Assembly: GCA_013398295.1 (NCBI GenBank)
Contig: VZSF01007795.1
Location: forward strand, 146,555 to 210,554
Source: Chionis minor
Lineage: Eukaryota > Chordata > Aves > Charadriiformes > Chionididae
Length of the DNA: 64,000 nucleotides
Reading direction: 5' to 3'
The number at the start of each line of letters is the position of its first letter. Position 1 is the first letter of the stretch. This document shows, piece after piece, positions 1 through 11,158 of the stretch. A program made the position numbers and the translations under genes. The notes under the pieces were generated by a model. The model was given only the letters and a program-made list of their open reading frames with translations, did not search any database and was not told the DNA's origin.

Positions 1-24
1 CGTCCCCCGCCGCCCGGCAGGAGG

Positions 25-216
25 ATGCCGGCGGGGCTGTCCTGGCCCGAAGCGGCGGCGCTGGCGCTGCTGGCCCTGGCGCTGCTGGTCACCCTGTGCC
101 GGCACCTCTGGGCGCTGCGCTGGAGCCTCAGCCGGGACCGCGCCAGCGCCCTGCCCCTGCCCAAGGGCTCCATGGGCTGGCCCTTCTTCGGGGAGACCCT
201 GCACTGGCTGCTCCAG
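25..216 (+). CDS. CYP26C1: CYP26C1 exon 1 (residues 1-64)
   Basis: Encodes the alanine/leucine-rich membrane anchor, a basic stop-transfer stretch ([14 protein letters not shown]) and the proline-rich hinge ending in ETLHWLLQ. The donor is CAG|GTGAGG at 217. Intron 1 is only 78 bp. Confidence 0.93.
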
Positions 217-3200
217 GTGAGGCGCAGGGGGACGGGGGCGAGGTGTGGGAAGGGGCTGGCGGGAGCCCCGGACTGACCTTCGTCTTGTCTCCAGGGCTCC
301 CGTTTCCACAGCTCCCGGCGGGAGAGGTACGGGAACGTCTTCAAGACCCACCTCCTGGGTCGGCCGGTGGTGCGGGTGACGGGCGCTGAGAACATCCGCA
401 AGATCCTGCTGGGCGAGCACACGCTGGTCAGCACGCAGTGGCCCCAGAGCACCCAGATCATCCTGGGCTCCCACACCCTGCTCGGCTCCATTGGTGACCT
501 GCACCGCCAGCGCCGCAAGGTGAGCCTCGTGCCGCCCCGACGGGGCACGCAGCCCAGGCGGCACCTCCTGCCCAGGCCTGGGCCTCGGTGGCACGTGGGA
601 CCCCCCGCTTTAACCACCTGCCTCTGTTCCCCCCCTTCTCCTTCTAGATCCTGGCCAGAGTGTTCAGCCGCGCTGCCCTGGAGAGCTACCTGCCCCGGAT
701 TCAGAAGGTTGTGAGCTGGGAGCTGCGGGGCTGGTGCATGGAGCCGGGCTCCATTGCAGTTTATTCCTCCGCTAAAACCTTAACTTTCCGCATTGCAGCT
801 CAGATTCTGCTGGGGCTCTCCCTGGAGGAAAAGCAGTTCAAGGACCTGGCCAAAACTTTTGAACAGCTGGTGGAGAACCTCTTCTCCCTGCCCCTCGACA
901 TACCCTTCAGCGGGCTGCGCAAGGTACTGCCACGTGCCCCCTTCCCTCTGCCTGGGGGCAGGGGCATGGGCCCTGGCAGCACAGACCCCCTGTCCCGGTG
1001 CCCACTAAGGGGCACCTCCAATGAGCCAGGACATCTGCAGCACCCTGTTCTGGGCCTGAGGGCCTGGTGTCCTGCTCGCTCCAGTTGTCTCCTCTTCTCT
1101 CTGCACTTCTCACTTGTTCGTGGTTGGCTTCCAGCCCCTTTGGGCACTGACTCCAGCTTACTGTACAGTGCAGGGCTCCTCCCTCACCCCAAATGTTGCC
1201 TGTGTTGGGTCTGGTTAGTCCATCACGTCTGGCCTCTCCCTGTCCCATCTCATCCCGCCTGGATTCATGTCAGCCCATGGCAGAGGGGCCTGGGGACATG
1301 AGCAGAAAGGCAGGAGGGCACAGCGTGCCTCAGGTTAGTGCTCCCTGTGCACCTCAGGGCAGCCCGAGGACTTGAGACCCTCTTGCAGTCCTTGGTCCCT
1401 TGTCCCCCATCAGCAGAGAGACAGCGAGGGGTCCTGGAGTGGAACATGGCAGAGGGACAGTCTCCTCTGCCTCTTCCAACGTGCAGTTTCTTCCCTGCTG
1501 CCCTGCCCCTTTGCCTGCCTTCCCACACTCCTGCCTTAGGTACCGATCCTGTGTCTCACCCCTCCGCTCCCACTTCAGTCTGCATTCTCTCCTCCGGCTT
1601 TGGCTTCTCCACCCTGACCACAGCTCAAGTCTCCTGCCCCTTTTAGCCAGGTCTTGCCCAGTTTCTTATTTCCACTGTGAGCTCTGCCCGCCCTTACCCA
1701 GCCAGTCCCAGTTCTGCCCCAGCCTCCCTGCTGCTCTTCTCCACCAGTTCAAAGCTCTTGTTTTTCCTCTCCAGTCTCCCTTCGCAGGTTGTCACCAGTG
1801 TGAGCTTTCCCCTCCCATCCTATCCCTCCATGCCCTCTCTCAGGTCAGCCACAGCCTGTCTGGCCCCAGACCGACCTCTTCAACCTGCATTTATCTCCCC
1901 TTGTCTTTCCCCTTGCTCCTTGCCCTGTTTTCTTTGTCCTGTTCTTCCCACCTCAAATCTCAGCCTCTGTATCTTCTTCCCAACATTTGGTCATGGCCAT
2001 TTTTCATCCCTCTGGTCCTTCTGGCTTTTGCGGGAGGCATCTTGGTACAGAGCCACACACTCTGTGACTCCATCCATCCATCCATCCATCCATCCATCCA
2101 TCCATCCATCCATCCATCCATCCCCCTTTGCGAAGAGATTGCTGATCGCTTGACTTGCTGAGATCTTGCCTAAATGTTTTGCTGCACAGGAGTGCAATGC
2201 AACTGCAGATGAGCCGGGTGTGATTAATGTGTCTTTATCCACTATACCCTGGTAAAGCCATTTGTTTGTTCCCGTCTCAAATGTGCCTTGCCGCTTGGAT
2301 TCAGTTTTATTAAGTTACCTCTTCTTGTCCCTTTGGACAAGCTTCTTTCGGACCTGACATGACCATGGGTTTGTTCAGCGCAGATGCCTCTGGACTTGGT
2401 ACCGTGGGTTTTCTGCTGTCTTTTCCTCTCAGAGTGTTTCTTAGGACTTGTCGTACTTGATTCACAACAGCAAGGCAACAGAATTTGCAGCAGGTCGCCC
2501 CACAGTGCTGCCTCTTGCAAGGCTCTGGGGGTGGGCAACAGATTAAACAGTTCTTGCTAATGGATCCTGAGATTGAGGATTGCCACACTTGGGGTCCCCT
2601 GGTCTCTCTGGAAAGGGGGGCGGTTCCTAAGGCTCTCCTGAACTGTGTCTGCCTCTCGCAGGGAATCAAAGCACGGGACATGCTACATGAATTTATGGAG
2701 AAGGCTATACAGGAAAAATTGCAGAGAAACAACCCAGAAGATCACAGCGATGCTCTGGATTTCATAATAAACAGTGCCAAGGATCATGGCAAGGAATTCA
2801 CCATGCAGGAGCTAAAGGTAAGGAGAACCCCCCCTTGCAGTGTCCCTTCCGACTCGGTGGCTGGCTGAAAGACCTGGGCTGAGGGGCAGGAGGTTGCATG
2901 GGGACCCATCACCAGCCGCTGGCTCCTGCCATCCTCTTACCAACTCTGAGGACACCATCTCCAGGGCAAGCAAGAGGCAAGCAAGGGCAAGCCTGGACTC
3001 AGCATGCTCATGTGCCCTTGTAGGATTGTGTCTCTTTGCATTAGAAGAGAGCTGATATTGAAAAAGGGAATAAATACCTCTTCCACCTTTCCTTTTCATG
3101 GCCATCAGGCTTCAGGCTGTTTTAGGATGCTGGTAGGATTATGTGGCTATGCTAAGGCTCTGTACCTCAGTGCGCACTTGGTAGCCACCAAGATACTATC

Positions 3201-6200
3201 TTGGAAATACTTAGAGCTAGTTGTGTGCTCCCTGAACATCCCCCAGCATCTGACGTGGCATGGCGTGTAGATCATGTCACCTTATTCCTCGGGGCTGTGA
3301 GCCCAGAAATCTCTGAGACAGTATATCAAAATGGGTCCAGGGATGGAATGATGGATTCTGCATCATTCCCTTACCATTAATTATGTCATCTCGCTTGTGG
3401 ATGGCTATGATGCAACATGATGCATCACTGTGACTTAGAGATAAACCCCGTAGTCCTTACTGAGCCAAAACTGCCAACTGAATGTGGAGAATATTTTGCC
3501 AAAGATCTCAAGGAAAAAATTGTCATTAGTCCTGCATCGTTCATAGCTCCAGGTCATTTGGGGAATGATTCAGTGAATGACAGATGACACTGCATTTATA
3601 TAACAAGTTTTGAAGCAGTTTTGCATGAGTACAGCAACTGAATATAGTTTAAAAGTATTTGAATAGAGTCTAAAAGTATTGAGCATACATAGTTTTACTA
3701 TTTATTTAGGTATTTAAGGAAAGCTATCTGAAGACGAATGTTTTATAAATATTTTGTAGAAGTGTAATCTCTAAATCTAAAATATTTGAAAGACTTTACA
3801 GAGACTATTAGGTACAATTAGAACCAGCATATATTCTTAAAGTAATGTTATTATAATTATTTATTATATTTATTCTAGTAGAATGGGGGTTATTATAGTA
3901 TTTTTTAAAAATAATTGCAAGATACAAAATGTAATTAAGATTGATTAATCTCTGTTAGTATTCACATGGATATTACACATGAATAATTACATGATCTCTC
4001 GTCATGTGCCTGCTCCTGAGCACAAGTGGAATAAGGAGATATTAAATGTAACATGGAGTGACAAGGCAGTGACCTTGGGACAGCTGATTCAAATGATAGT
4101 ATATTCATATGCTGTCCTGTACCTTTACAGTTAGAAAATTTCTACCTTGTCTGTATTTAAAAAAATAACTTGCAAACTGAACTGCCTACGCTCGCAATTA
4201 TGGCAATACTCTCCACTCTAATAAAACAGTAGTAGAGCTCTCATCCAGTGAAATGGTGTAATCGGATAAAAAGTCCTAAACTATCTCAGAGCCATGGGTG
4301 TATCTGACTTTGAGAGACACTCCAAACACTGGCACACACGAGTTACTAATTTGCTTCTTATTCAAATGATTTTGAAGGACCGTTTTCCCAGAAATTTTCC
4401 TAAATACACTGTGATTTGCACTGCTAGTGTGAACTCCTCAGGACCCTTGAAATGTAAAGTTCATTACAAAGATACCACTTTGCCAAAAGTACTGTTTTAA
4501 AACATTTAAAACCTTGGAAGAATTAAAAAAAAACCCAAAACCATCCTACATAATAGTGCTGTCATTGCCTGGATGGGAGGAACCGTAATGCCGCCAGTCC
4601 AGCCTCCCAGGACTGCGAGTCAGGCTGTAGCAGAGGGACAGTACTGGTGAAGCTGTGGGAAGATGCTGCCTCCCAGTCACCCATTATTGGCCTTGTAAAA
4701 GCAGGGGGGGAAAGTCAGCAGCTCAGTGTTGCAACTTACGTAGCAGCACTCTCGGGGGTTGATGCAGGCAGTCATAAGGGCTGTTACTTCAAATTGCAGA
4801 GCCTGACCTAAATTCCTTGCGTGTTATTGAGGCGTCTTGGGTTTTAATTGCAAGTGGTGGCACTGAGAGATTTCTTTTCATCTGGGCCTGCTACCTCGTG
4901 AATGTAAAAATTCCTGCTAGGGCCTGCAGGAGGTGTGATAGGGGTCGACAGGGATCTGTTATTTCAGAGGTTTTATTTCAGCTGAAAGACGCCCTTGAGA
5001 GCTGCACTTTGGCAAAAGCCTCTAGTCCAGCCACTATATGGTGCTGGGGATGGTAGCAAAGAGTAATCCCTGTCACATTACCCTTGACCTTACCAGACTT
5101 GGCTCCAGGTACCTTCAGGCTTCAGGTGTCCTCCCCTGTGTTTTCGGCTTGACCTCTTCAGAAACTGGTTGTGTCAGAACAGTTTAAAATCCAGACACAG
5201 CTGCGTGAAAGGAACCTGCTCTGTTTCCCTGGGGGGTTTTGCTCCCCTTTGCCCCTGGGCTGGCGCAATTAGTGCTCATAGTGCCAGCCAGGTCCCAGCC
5301 CCTCCCAGCGTGGCACCTCCCTCTGCTCCTCCCTGGGGCTTCCCCCGTGGCTTTTGGCTCTGGCCTCAGCGCTCCCAGTCGGGTGCTGCGGAGCCGCTGG
5401 CACCTTCCAACGGTGCTGTAACTTTGAGCATTATGTTTGGTCAGAGAGGTGACGTGCCATGACCCAGCTCTGGGCAACCCTTAACTTTCAGAAAACAATT
5501 TCCAAAAGTTGATCACAGGGTGCTGTGTTTGCCCACAGCAACCTGGCACGTGCTGTGCCGTATAGACCCCGCAGGCAGCCCCGGAAAGACGGGAAGGCTG
5601 TGTGCGGATCCGTGAGCCGGGACAAGGCACTTAGTACAGATTTGACCATGCTGTGATCCGTCTGAGCTGGTTAACCTCCTAACTTGTCATGGACACATCT
5701 GCTATGGAGCTACCAGGAACACTGCTGTGCTGTGGATGTAAAGCTTGAAAAGCGAGCAGGTCCTTTGCCTGGTGTGTTCATCCCTGTGGGAGAGCTCCCT
5801 GCCGGCTAGAGCGCCTCCCTGGCTGACCTGCTATGGCAGGGAGGTCTTACTGCTTTCGGCTTGCTTGGGTTGAGTCCCCTCCCAGGCAAGTAAATGATGG
5901 ATTACAACTGGAAGTGGATCAAATGCAGCCTATCTTACCTACCAGCGCATCTAGGATTTATGCATAAACACCCAACCTCATAACCCCTGGCTGGGCAGAA
6001 AAGTAAAAGCTGGGTGCAAAGGGGAATGGGCAGATGAAGATAAAAAGCGTAATGCTTGACAATAACTTTGCTCAGTGTGCTAAAATGCATGTTAAAATAC
6101 TTCTTAAAAATTTGTAACTCTTGGGAGGAAAACTCAGAAGAACTGGATTGGAGGTGATGTGTACTCATCTCAGTTATGTTTCTGCATCGGTCACTTGGCA

Positions 6201-7561
6201 CCTGAATGTCCAGTTTGTACAGAAATGGAAGAACAAGCGCATCTCGTTTTGGTCCCTGCCACCCCAGGGTGGGTGCAGGTTTGTGGAGAGCAGAGGCAGG
6301 GCCTGGCCCTTTTGCACAGGGACAAAACCTGCAAGAGGTGAGAACAGTCTGAATCACAACCAGTTTAAAATGGCATTCAAAATTGTCACCTTCCTTCCTC
6401 TCCCCAGGAGTCAGCGATTGAGCTCCTATTTGCTGCTTTTTTCACCACGGCTAGTGCCAGCACCTCCCTGATCCTGCTGCTACTGAAGCACCCCTCAGTG
6501 ATTGAAAAAATCAGGCAGGAGCTGATGTCCCATGAGCTGTACCAGCAGTGTGAGCGCTGTCCTGTGGGACCCTGCCAGGACACCCTGACAGCCCAGAGCA
6601 GGAGCAGCGAGAAGACATTTCCCCACCTCACAGCCAAAGATGCTCACAAGGACCAGAGCCAGCCCCCGGGCCCAACAGAGGAAGATTCCCCCCAGCCCCA
6701 TACCTCGCTGGAGCCCACTCTCCCCCAGAGAAGTCCTTGCGCTGGCCCCCAGCTCCAGCTGCCACCAGGGCAGAGCTTTCGCTGCCCCTCGGACATCAGC
6801 CTGGAGACGCTGAGCCGCCTGCGCTACCTGGACTGTGTGATTAAGGAGGTGCTGCGGGTGCTGCCCCCCGTCTCCGGAGGCTACAGGACGGTGCTGCAGA
6901 CTTTCGAGCTGGATGTAAGTGCCTTGCACATCCACGGGCTGCTCGGGAGCTGCTGCCTGCCACTGCCTGCAATCACCCTGCGCCCAGCACAGCGGTGGTG
7001 CTCGGCGCTGTAGCTCAGGGGAAGGTGGCACCCAGCAACCTCCACGGGTCTCAGCTGGGCTGGGGAGAAAAGGAGCTGTGGAGCAGACGGGCAATGTGGT
7101 GGGGCTGTCCTCAGGTACCGTCTGCTCACCCCCCACTAGCACCGCTGGCTGCACAGGTCTGTAACGCTCCTCTCCCTCCCTCTTCTCTCCCTCCCCAGGG
7201 CTACCAGATCCCCAAAGGCTGGAGCGTCATGTACAGCATCCGTGACACGCATGAGACGGCCACCATCTACCAGAGCCCCCCCAGTGGCTTCGACCCAGAC
7301 CGCTTCAGTGCCACCCGGATGGAGGCTGTGGGCCGCTTCCACTACATCCCATTTGGCGGCGGGGCGCGGAGCTGCATCGGCAAGGAGCTGGCACAGGCCA
7401 TCCTCAAGCTGCTGGCCATCGAGCTGGTCAGCACGGCCCGCTGGGAGCTGGCCACCCCCGGCTACCCCGCCATGCAGACCGTGCCCATCGTGCACCCCGT
7501 TGACGATGGGCTGCAGCTCTACTTCCACCCCCTGCAGCCCGGCTGCGACAGCGAGGCCTGA
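25..7561 (+). CDS. CYP26C1: CYP26C1, retinoic acid 4-hydroxylase-type cytochrome P450 (6 coding exons)
   Basis: Spliced CDS: 25-216, 295-519, 648-923, 2662-2817, 6408-6914, 7199-7561 (stop included), all GT-AG and all phase 0, giving 572 residues. The family hydroxylates and clears all-trans and 9-cis retinoic acid on the endoplasmic reticulum membrane. Visible parts: a hydrophobic N-terminal anchor (about residues 8-26), a proline-rich hinge [16 protein letters not shown] (43-58), an I-helix AAFFTT (292-297), a K-helix ExxR (E430, R433), the FDPDRF segment (483-488) and the haem-binding [10 protein letters not shown] with Cys511. The AAFFTT I-helix lacks the usual acid-threonine pair; this and the merging of the I-helix and K-helix regions into one exon identify CYP26C1 rather than CYP26A1 or B1. 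An insert of about 85 residues between them makes the protein longer than the roughly 520 residues I recall for mammals. The promoter is outside the window. The start is the first ATG, directly before the membrane anchor. Confidence 0.95.
295..519 (+). CDS. CYP26C1: CYP26C1 exon 2 (residues 65-139)
   Basis: 225 nt, exactly the length of the matching CYP26A1 exon in this window. Acceptor TCTCCAG|GGC and donor AAG|GTGAGC. It contains the [22 protein letters not shown] segment that CYP26 members share in the N-terminal beta region, and the B-helix region. Confidence 0.94.
648..923 (+). CDS. CYP26C1: CYP26C1 exon 3 (residues 140-231)
   Basis: 276 nt between acceptor CTTCTAG|ATC and donor AAG|GTACTG. 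It carries the C-helix region beginning [16 protein letters not shown] and ends with the strongly conserved [17 protein letters not shown], paralogous to NLFSLPIDVPFSGLYR in CYP26A1. Confidence 0.94.
924..2661 (+). other. CYP26C1 intron 3
   Basis: 1.74 kb without coding exons. A C/T-rich stretch (about 1480-1960) produces long spurious open frames, followed by a CATC microsatellite. No recognised transposon. Confidence 0.8.
2070..2123 (+). repeat. (CATC)n microsatellite in CYP26C1 intron 3
   Basis: About 13 uninterrupted CATC/TCCA tetranucleotide units. It lies within pyrimidine-rich intron DNA and is likely length-polymorphic. Confidence 0.95.
2662..2817 (+). CDS. CYP26C1: CYP26C1 exon 4 (residues 232-283)
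   Basis: 156 nt starting [20 protein letters not shown] and ending MQELK, aligned with GLRARNIIHAKIEENIRAKM in CYP26A1. Acceptor CTCGCAG|GGA and donor AAG|GTAAGG. It is the G/H-helix region, isolated by the two longest introns of the gene. Confidence 0.93.
2818..6407 (+). other. CYP26C1 intron 4
   Basis: 3.59 kb. The middle (about 3560-4550) is markedly AT-rich, unlike the GC-rich exons around it. No exon, RNA gene or identifiable mobile element is visible. Open frames here (for example 5169-5462) lack homology that I recognise. Confidence 0.7.
6408..6914 (+). CDS. CYP26C1: CYP26C1 exon 5 (residues 284-452), with enlarged insert
   Basis: 507 nt, open throughout in phase 0. It encodes the I-helix ([19 protein letters not shown]), the J-helix region ([14 protein letters not shown]), a Ser/Pro/Gln-rich low-complexity insert from about residue 325 to 410, and the K-helix ([20 protein letters not shown]). 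The paralogous CYP26A1 sequence is split over exons 5 and 6 and has only about 15 residues where the insert lies. Acceptor TCCCCAG|GAG and donor GAT|GTAAGT. I see no in-frame GT-AG pair that obviously removes the insert. Confidence 0.9.
7199..7561 (+). CDS. CYP26C1: CYP26C1 exon 6, haem-binding C-terminus (residues 453-572)
   Basis: Begins [20 protein letters not shown], the same intron position as the last CYP26A1 exon. It contains FDPDRF, then [20 protein letters not shown] with the axial cysteine ligand Cys511, and ends ...QPGCDSEA followed by TGA. The acceptor CTCCCCAG follows a long pyrimidine tract. Confidence 0.95.
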   Translation, partial: GYQIPKGWSVMYSIRDTHETATIYQSPPSGFDPDRFSATRMEAVGRFHYIPFGGGARSCIGKELAQAILKLLAIELVSTARWELATPGYPAMQTVPIVHPVDDGLQLYFHPLQPGCDSEA

Positions 7562-8325
7562 GCCAGGGGTACGCTGCCCCCTCAGCCCTGGTGTCGATGC
7601 CCCTCCATGGCTGCTGGGGACAGGTCTCTGATGCCCCAGGCTGGGTATGGCACTGCAGAGCAAAACCCCAAATGTCTTTTTATTTTTCCCTTCCTGGTGT
7701 GCAAGCTGGTAGCAGAGTCCTGCTCCTGAGCACCGGGGTGAGCCTCAGCCCCAGCCCGGGGGCCGAACCCGCTGAAGCTGCTGGCAGGGAGTGTCCCCCC
7801 GCGGGGGCTCAGCCAGCCCCGGCCCTGCACAGGTCTCCAGCCACCAGGGTTGGGGAGCAAAACTCCCAGCCTCACAGCTGAGGCTCCCAGAGCCTTTCTG
7901 TCCCAAGGTTAATCTCCTGCGGGTGCGTTATAGGAGAGGCAGGATGAACATCCTGCACGGTGTAGCTTTTTAGATGTAAAAAGAGAGAAGATGGGGGGGA
8001 CTCTGCAGGAAAACACAAGCCAGAGCTGCTCAACCCACAGCATCAGCTGTAGCTAGAATAATAGGGTGTAAAGTGGTTTTTATTGTAAATATTTAATCTC
8101 TTTCCTGCACTTCCCATTAGAGGCAGCACAAAGAGGACACATCTCATTCACCCAATAGTAGTAGCTGTGTATATTGTGCCTGAGCACTGTCCTGCTGCTT
8201 GGGGTCTGCCATGAAGCCCCTCTCTCTGGTCCCCACAGCACGCGCTCCCCAGCCGCAGCCTGACCGAGGGATCAGACTGAAGCAGGGGAGGGGGCTTTGG
8301 GGAATAAACATGTGGAAAATGGACA
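7562..8325 (+). other. CYP26C1: CYP26C1 3'UTR (approximate)
   Basis: Non-coding continuation of exon 6 after the TGA. It ends at the first canonical polyadenylation signal, AATAAA at 8303-8308. The cleavage point is inferred at about 15-20 nt beyond and cannot be seen directly. Confidence 0.55.
8303..8308 (+). terminator. AATAAA polyadenylation signal, CYP26C1
   Basis: First AATAAA after the CYP26C1 stop, 742 nt downstream of it. The signal is canonical but its use is inferred. Confidence 0.55.
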
Positions 8326-9550
8326 TTTCTGAATACGTCTGATTTGTGGCATTAAGTCCCCCGTTCCTGATGATGCTGTTCACATCGTGGATGGGGCATG
8401 TGCAAGGTGACACAGGCCTGACCTGGCCAGACTGACCAGCACCTCCCACAGCCTGTCCGCCATGACAACAGTTCCATGGGGCCATCCAGGGGGTGGTACC
8501 TGGGACTAAGCCTGGGTGCCGAGGGCACCTTTTTAGGTGTCTTCTGAGTACCACCTGCCTTGCTGAGACACAGGGTATTTCTCTCCCGCGTAAAATGAAG
8601 CGAGTCATGTTGCTTGTTCACTGAGAACAGAGCCGGGCCCAGGTCCGTGCTCCACTGCAATGTATTTTTAAGCTCCTTGCAGCTTCACCTCTGCTCCCCA
8701 CTGTTACAACGTGTCCTCCATGGAAGCAATGGGGGAAACCATCCACCTTGTCCCTCCAGTGCATCCTGGACCTGGCAGTGCAGTGTGCTCTGTGCGAAGA
8801 ACCCGCAGCAGCTTGACCTGGGAGGGTAGAAATGTGGCATGAGGACTGAGTCCCTTTGGAAAGGCTCTGGGGAGCTCCCCTGTCTCCTGAATCCGTGTCA
8901 TCCTCCTGCTTCAATGCCAGGCTACAAATGACCTTGCCCTGGCCAGTTGCCCTTGCACATCCATCCGTGCCGGAGCACTGCAGCGGGGTGTGCGCTGCCT
9001 TTAGCTGCCTGAGGGCTGCGCAGTGAGCACAAATGTTACCTGGGGCAGAAATGTGGCTCCCAAATGTGACAGGTCAAATCTGGAAGAGGTTGAACTGCGG
9101 GGTTGAGTTAAGTGCTGTTGGCAGGTCGACCCCGTAGTGAACCAGAGGCTCTGCCCCTCCTGACCTTGTCCCGAAAGGTGAATCTTTCTGGCTATCAGAG
9201 GTGAAATCAGTAGGTGTTGGCTGCAAGTGGCAATGACTAACTTTAATTAGCAGGAGCTGCTGGCGTGGCTGCGACCCACGGGCGACGCAGGCTCCCACCG
9301 CGGGCAGGGCCGGGCCCGCAGCGCCCAGCACCGGGTGTGGGAGAGACAGGGCTCCTCCAGCAGCGCACTTAAAAATTACCCCGAGCGCTAACGAGCCCCG
9401 TAGCCACCCGCTGAAAAATGTAACATGAATCTAGTTTAAAAAAAAGAGAGACTTGAAACTGATTTTGTTTGCAGATAAACACGAGCATTTACAAATGAAG
9501 TGTAATAATTGTTACTTGTAATCAAAGTTTGTTCATATTAGGCTGTTAAT
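8326..9550. other. CYP26C1-CYP26A1 intergenic region, proximal part
   Basis: No exon or mobile element recognised. Scattered nuclear-receptor half-sites occur (an AGGTCA near 9070, a TGACCT near 9160) without canonical DR5, DR2 or DR1 spacing. Confidence 0.6.
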
Positions 9551-9714
9551 TTCTTGACCCCCGTCCAAGATGTTTTTAATTATCCCTTTCACTCTTTACC
9601 ATTTGATTCTTTTCGAGCCGATGGCTGGGGAATACACAGCTGGGGAGATAATAAAGCCTTCCTGTGGCAATTATCGGTGCTCAGGCCACCGTATCTCGTT
9701 ATTTTGATAGACAG

Positions 9715-9785
9715 TGAACTTGGCGCGGTCGCCGGCCGGGTTCACACAGATGTCACGGTCCGTGTTGTAGGTCACAAGCAGGTCA
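9715..9785 (+). promoter_or_regulatory. Distal retinoic acid response cluster upstream of CYP26A1 (R2-like)
   Basis: A perfect DR5, AGGTCA-CAAGC-AGGTCA, lies at 9769-9785. A second DR5-spaced pair, GGTTCA-CACAG-ATGTCA, lies at 9739-9755, and an inverted half-site TGAACT at 9715-9720. RAR/RXR heterodimers bind DR5 elements. The cluster is about 1.5 kb upstream of the CYP26A1 TATA box, matching the position class of the distal RARE (R2) described for mammalian CYP26A1. Function here is inferred from motif and position. Confidence 0.8.
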
Positions 9786-11150
9786 GCGCCCGGCGAGGGG
9801 AGAGCGCCGGGTCAGGGCGCGGCCGCCGCTCCCGGCCAGCGCCGGACGGGCCCCGCCGGGAGCCCCGGGGCGCCGCGCACCTCCGGGGGCGAGGAGGTAC
9901 CCCTCCTCCGGGGGGGATGGGGTGTGGGGGGGAGGATGTCCCCTTCTTGGGCGAGGGGCTGCGGAGGCGGGCAGCCCCGCTCCCGCAACGCATTGTAAGA
10001 GAGGAGGGAGGGTCCCGCGTGACGCGTTGATTGTCAGGAAAATCATAATTAAGAGTGACATTTTCTCCCCCCACACACACAAACACGCACACACACACAA
10101 CTTCCAGCGTTTATTGAGCTTGTCTGGGAGGCAGGAAGGAAAAGTAACAAGGAGGGAAAAAGAAAAACGGAAAGGTGGGGGGGAAAAACCAAACAGGCGA
10201 GCACGGCAAGTTTACTGGCAGCGGCCGTGCCCAGCCGAGCGCGCCGCAGCCCCGTCCCTCCCTCCGCAGTCCGCCCCGTCCTCGCCGGGGCCTCCCGTGC
10301 CGGGACCCGGCGGGAGCCCCAGCGAGCGCAGCCTCCCCGCAGCCCCGCCGGCCGCCCGCTCCCGCCGCCCTCCATCCCGGGGAGCAACCCCCGGTGCCCG
10401 CTCGCCGCCTCCGGGAGGGAGCCCCTCCGCGCTCCGGCTGCAGGCGGGGAGCCCGGCCGGTGCTGAGCGCCCTTTCCCGGCCGCGGCAGCCCCGACGGCC
10501 CCGGGATGCCGACGAGCCCCAGGCGAGGGTGGGCAGCGGACCCCGGGGAGAGGAGCCGGGCACGGCCGGCTGGGTGTTCCCTTTCCGCGCTCACCTCCCT
10601 TTCCCTCGGTGACCCGCGCTTGAACCTGCATCGGGAGGCTGCGAGGGACGGCTGCCCGCCGCTCCTTCCTCCGCGGCCGGGCAGAAATACAACCCGGGCC
10701 GTTCGAGGTGAACCAGAGGACAGCGGAGGCTCCTCCGCCGGTGCGGCGGGGCAGCTGCGGCTCTGCCCGGCGAGCCACCGGGCTCCCCCGGCACGGGGGA
10801 CCGCCCGCCCCGGCTTCCTTCGCTCGGTCCCCGTTCCCGGCTTGGCGACGGGAGCTCCGCGGCTTGCGGCGCGCATCGGCACCGGCCCGGGGAGCGCCCC
10901 CGGGGGTCGGCGTCTCCCGGCTGCCGGAGCGGGGCATTTCTCCGCCTCGGCGCAGCCTGCTGGTCTCTAGCGAGCGCCGGCGCTAAGTCCGAGGAGGCGG
11001 CCGGCCGGCAGCGCCCCGCAGCCCGCTGGCCCAGCGCCGTGCGGCGGGGTCCGAGCCCCGCGCCGCTGCCGCCGTCTGCGGCGGGCGGGATGCGCCGCGC
11101 AAAGCAAATAGTTAAAGATTTCGGGGGGAGGAGCCAGGCCGCAATCCGCA
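9786..11150. promoter_or_regulatory. CpG-island / GC-rich upstream block of CYP26A1
   Basis: Very GC- and CpG-rich from about 9780, interrupted by a short A/T-, CA- and GA-rich segment at about 10020-10200, then continuous into the CYP26A1 promoter and first exons. Long overlapping open frames on both strands are what stop-poor GC-rich DNA produces, and none carries a recognisable domain. It is interpreted as the promoter-associated CpG island. Confidence 0.75.
10071..10099 (+). repeat. (CA)n-rich tract
   Basis: Interrupted CA dinucleotide repeat (CACACACACAAACACGCACACACACA) inside the CYP26A1 upstream block, directly followed by a GA-rich purine stretch to about 10190. Confidence 0.85.
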
Positions 11151-11158
11151 ATTAAAGA

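Noticed and set aside
1400..2161. 253-codon + strand open frame in CYP26C1 intron 3
   Set aside because: A product of pyrimidine-rich intron DNA and the CATC microsatellite. It lies between correctly phased exons 3 and 4 and would disrupt the P450.
10049..10882. 277-codon open frame on the - strand, and overlapping long frames on both strands, in the CYP26A1 upstream region
   Set aside because: Long frames occur simultaneously in several frames of CpG-island DNA, which has few stop codons. The translations are Arg/Pro/Gly/Ala-rich low complexity with no domain.
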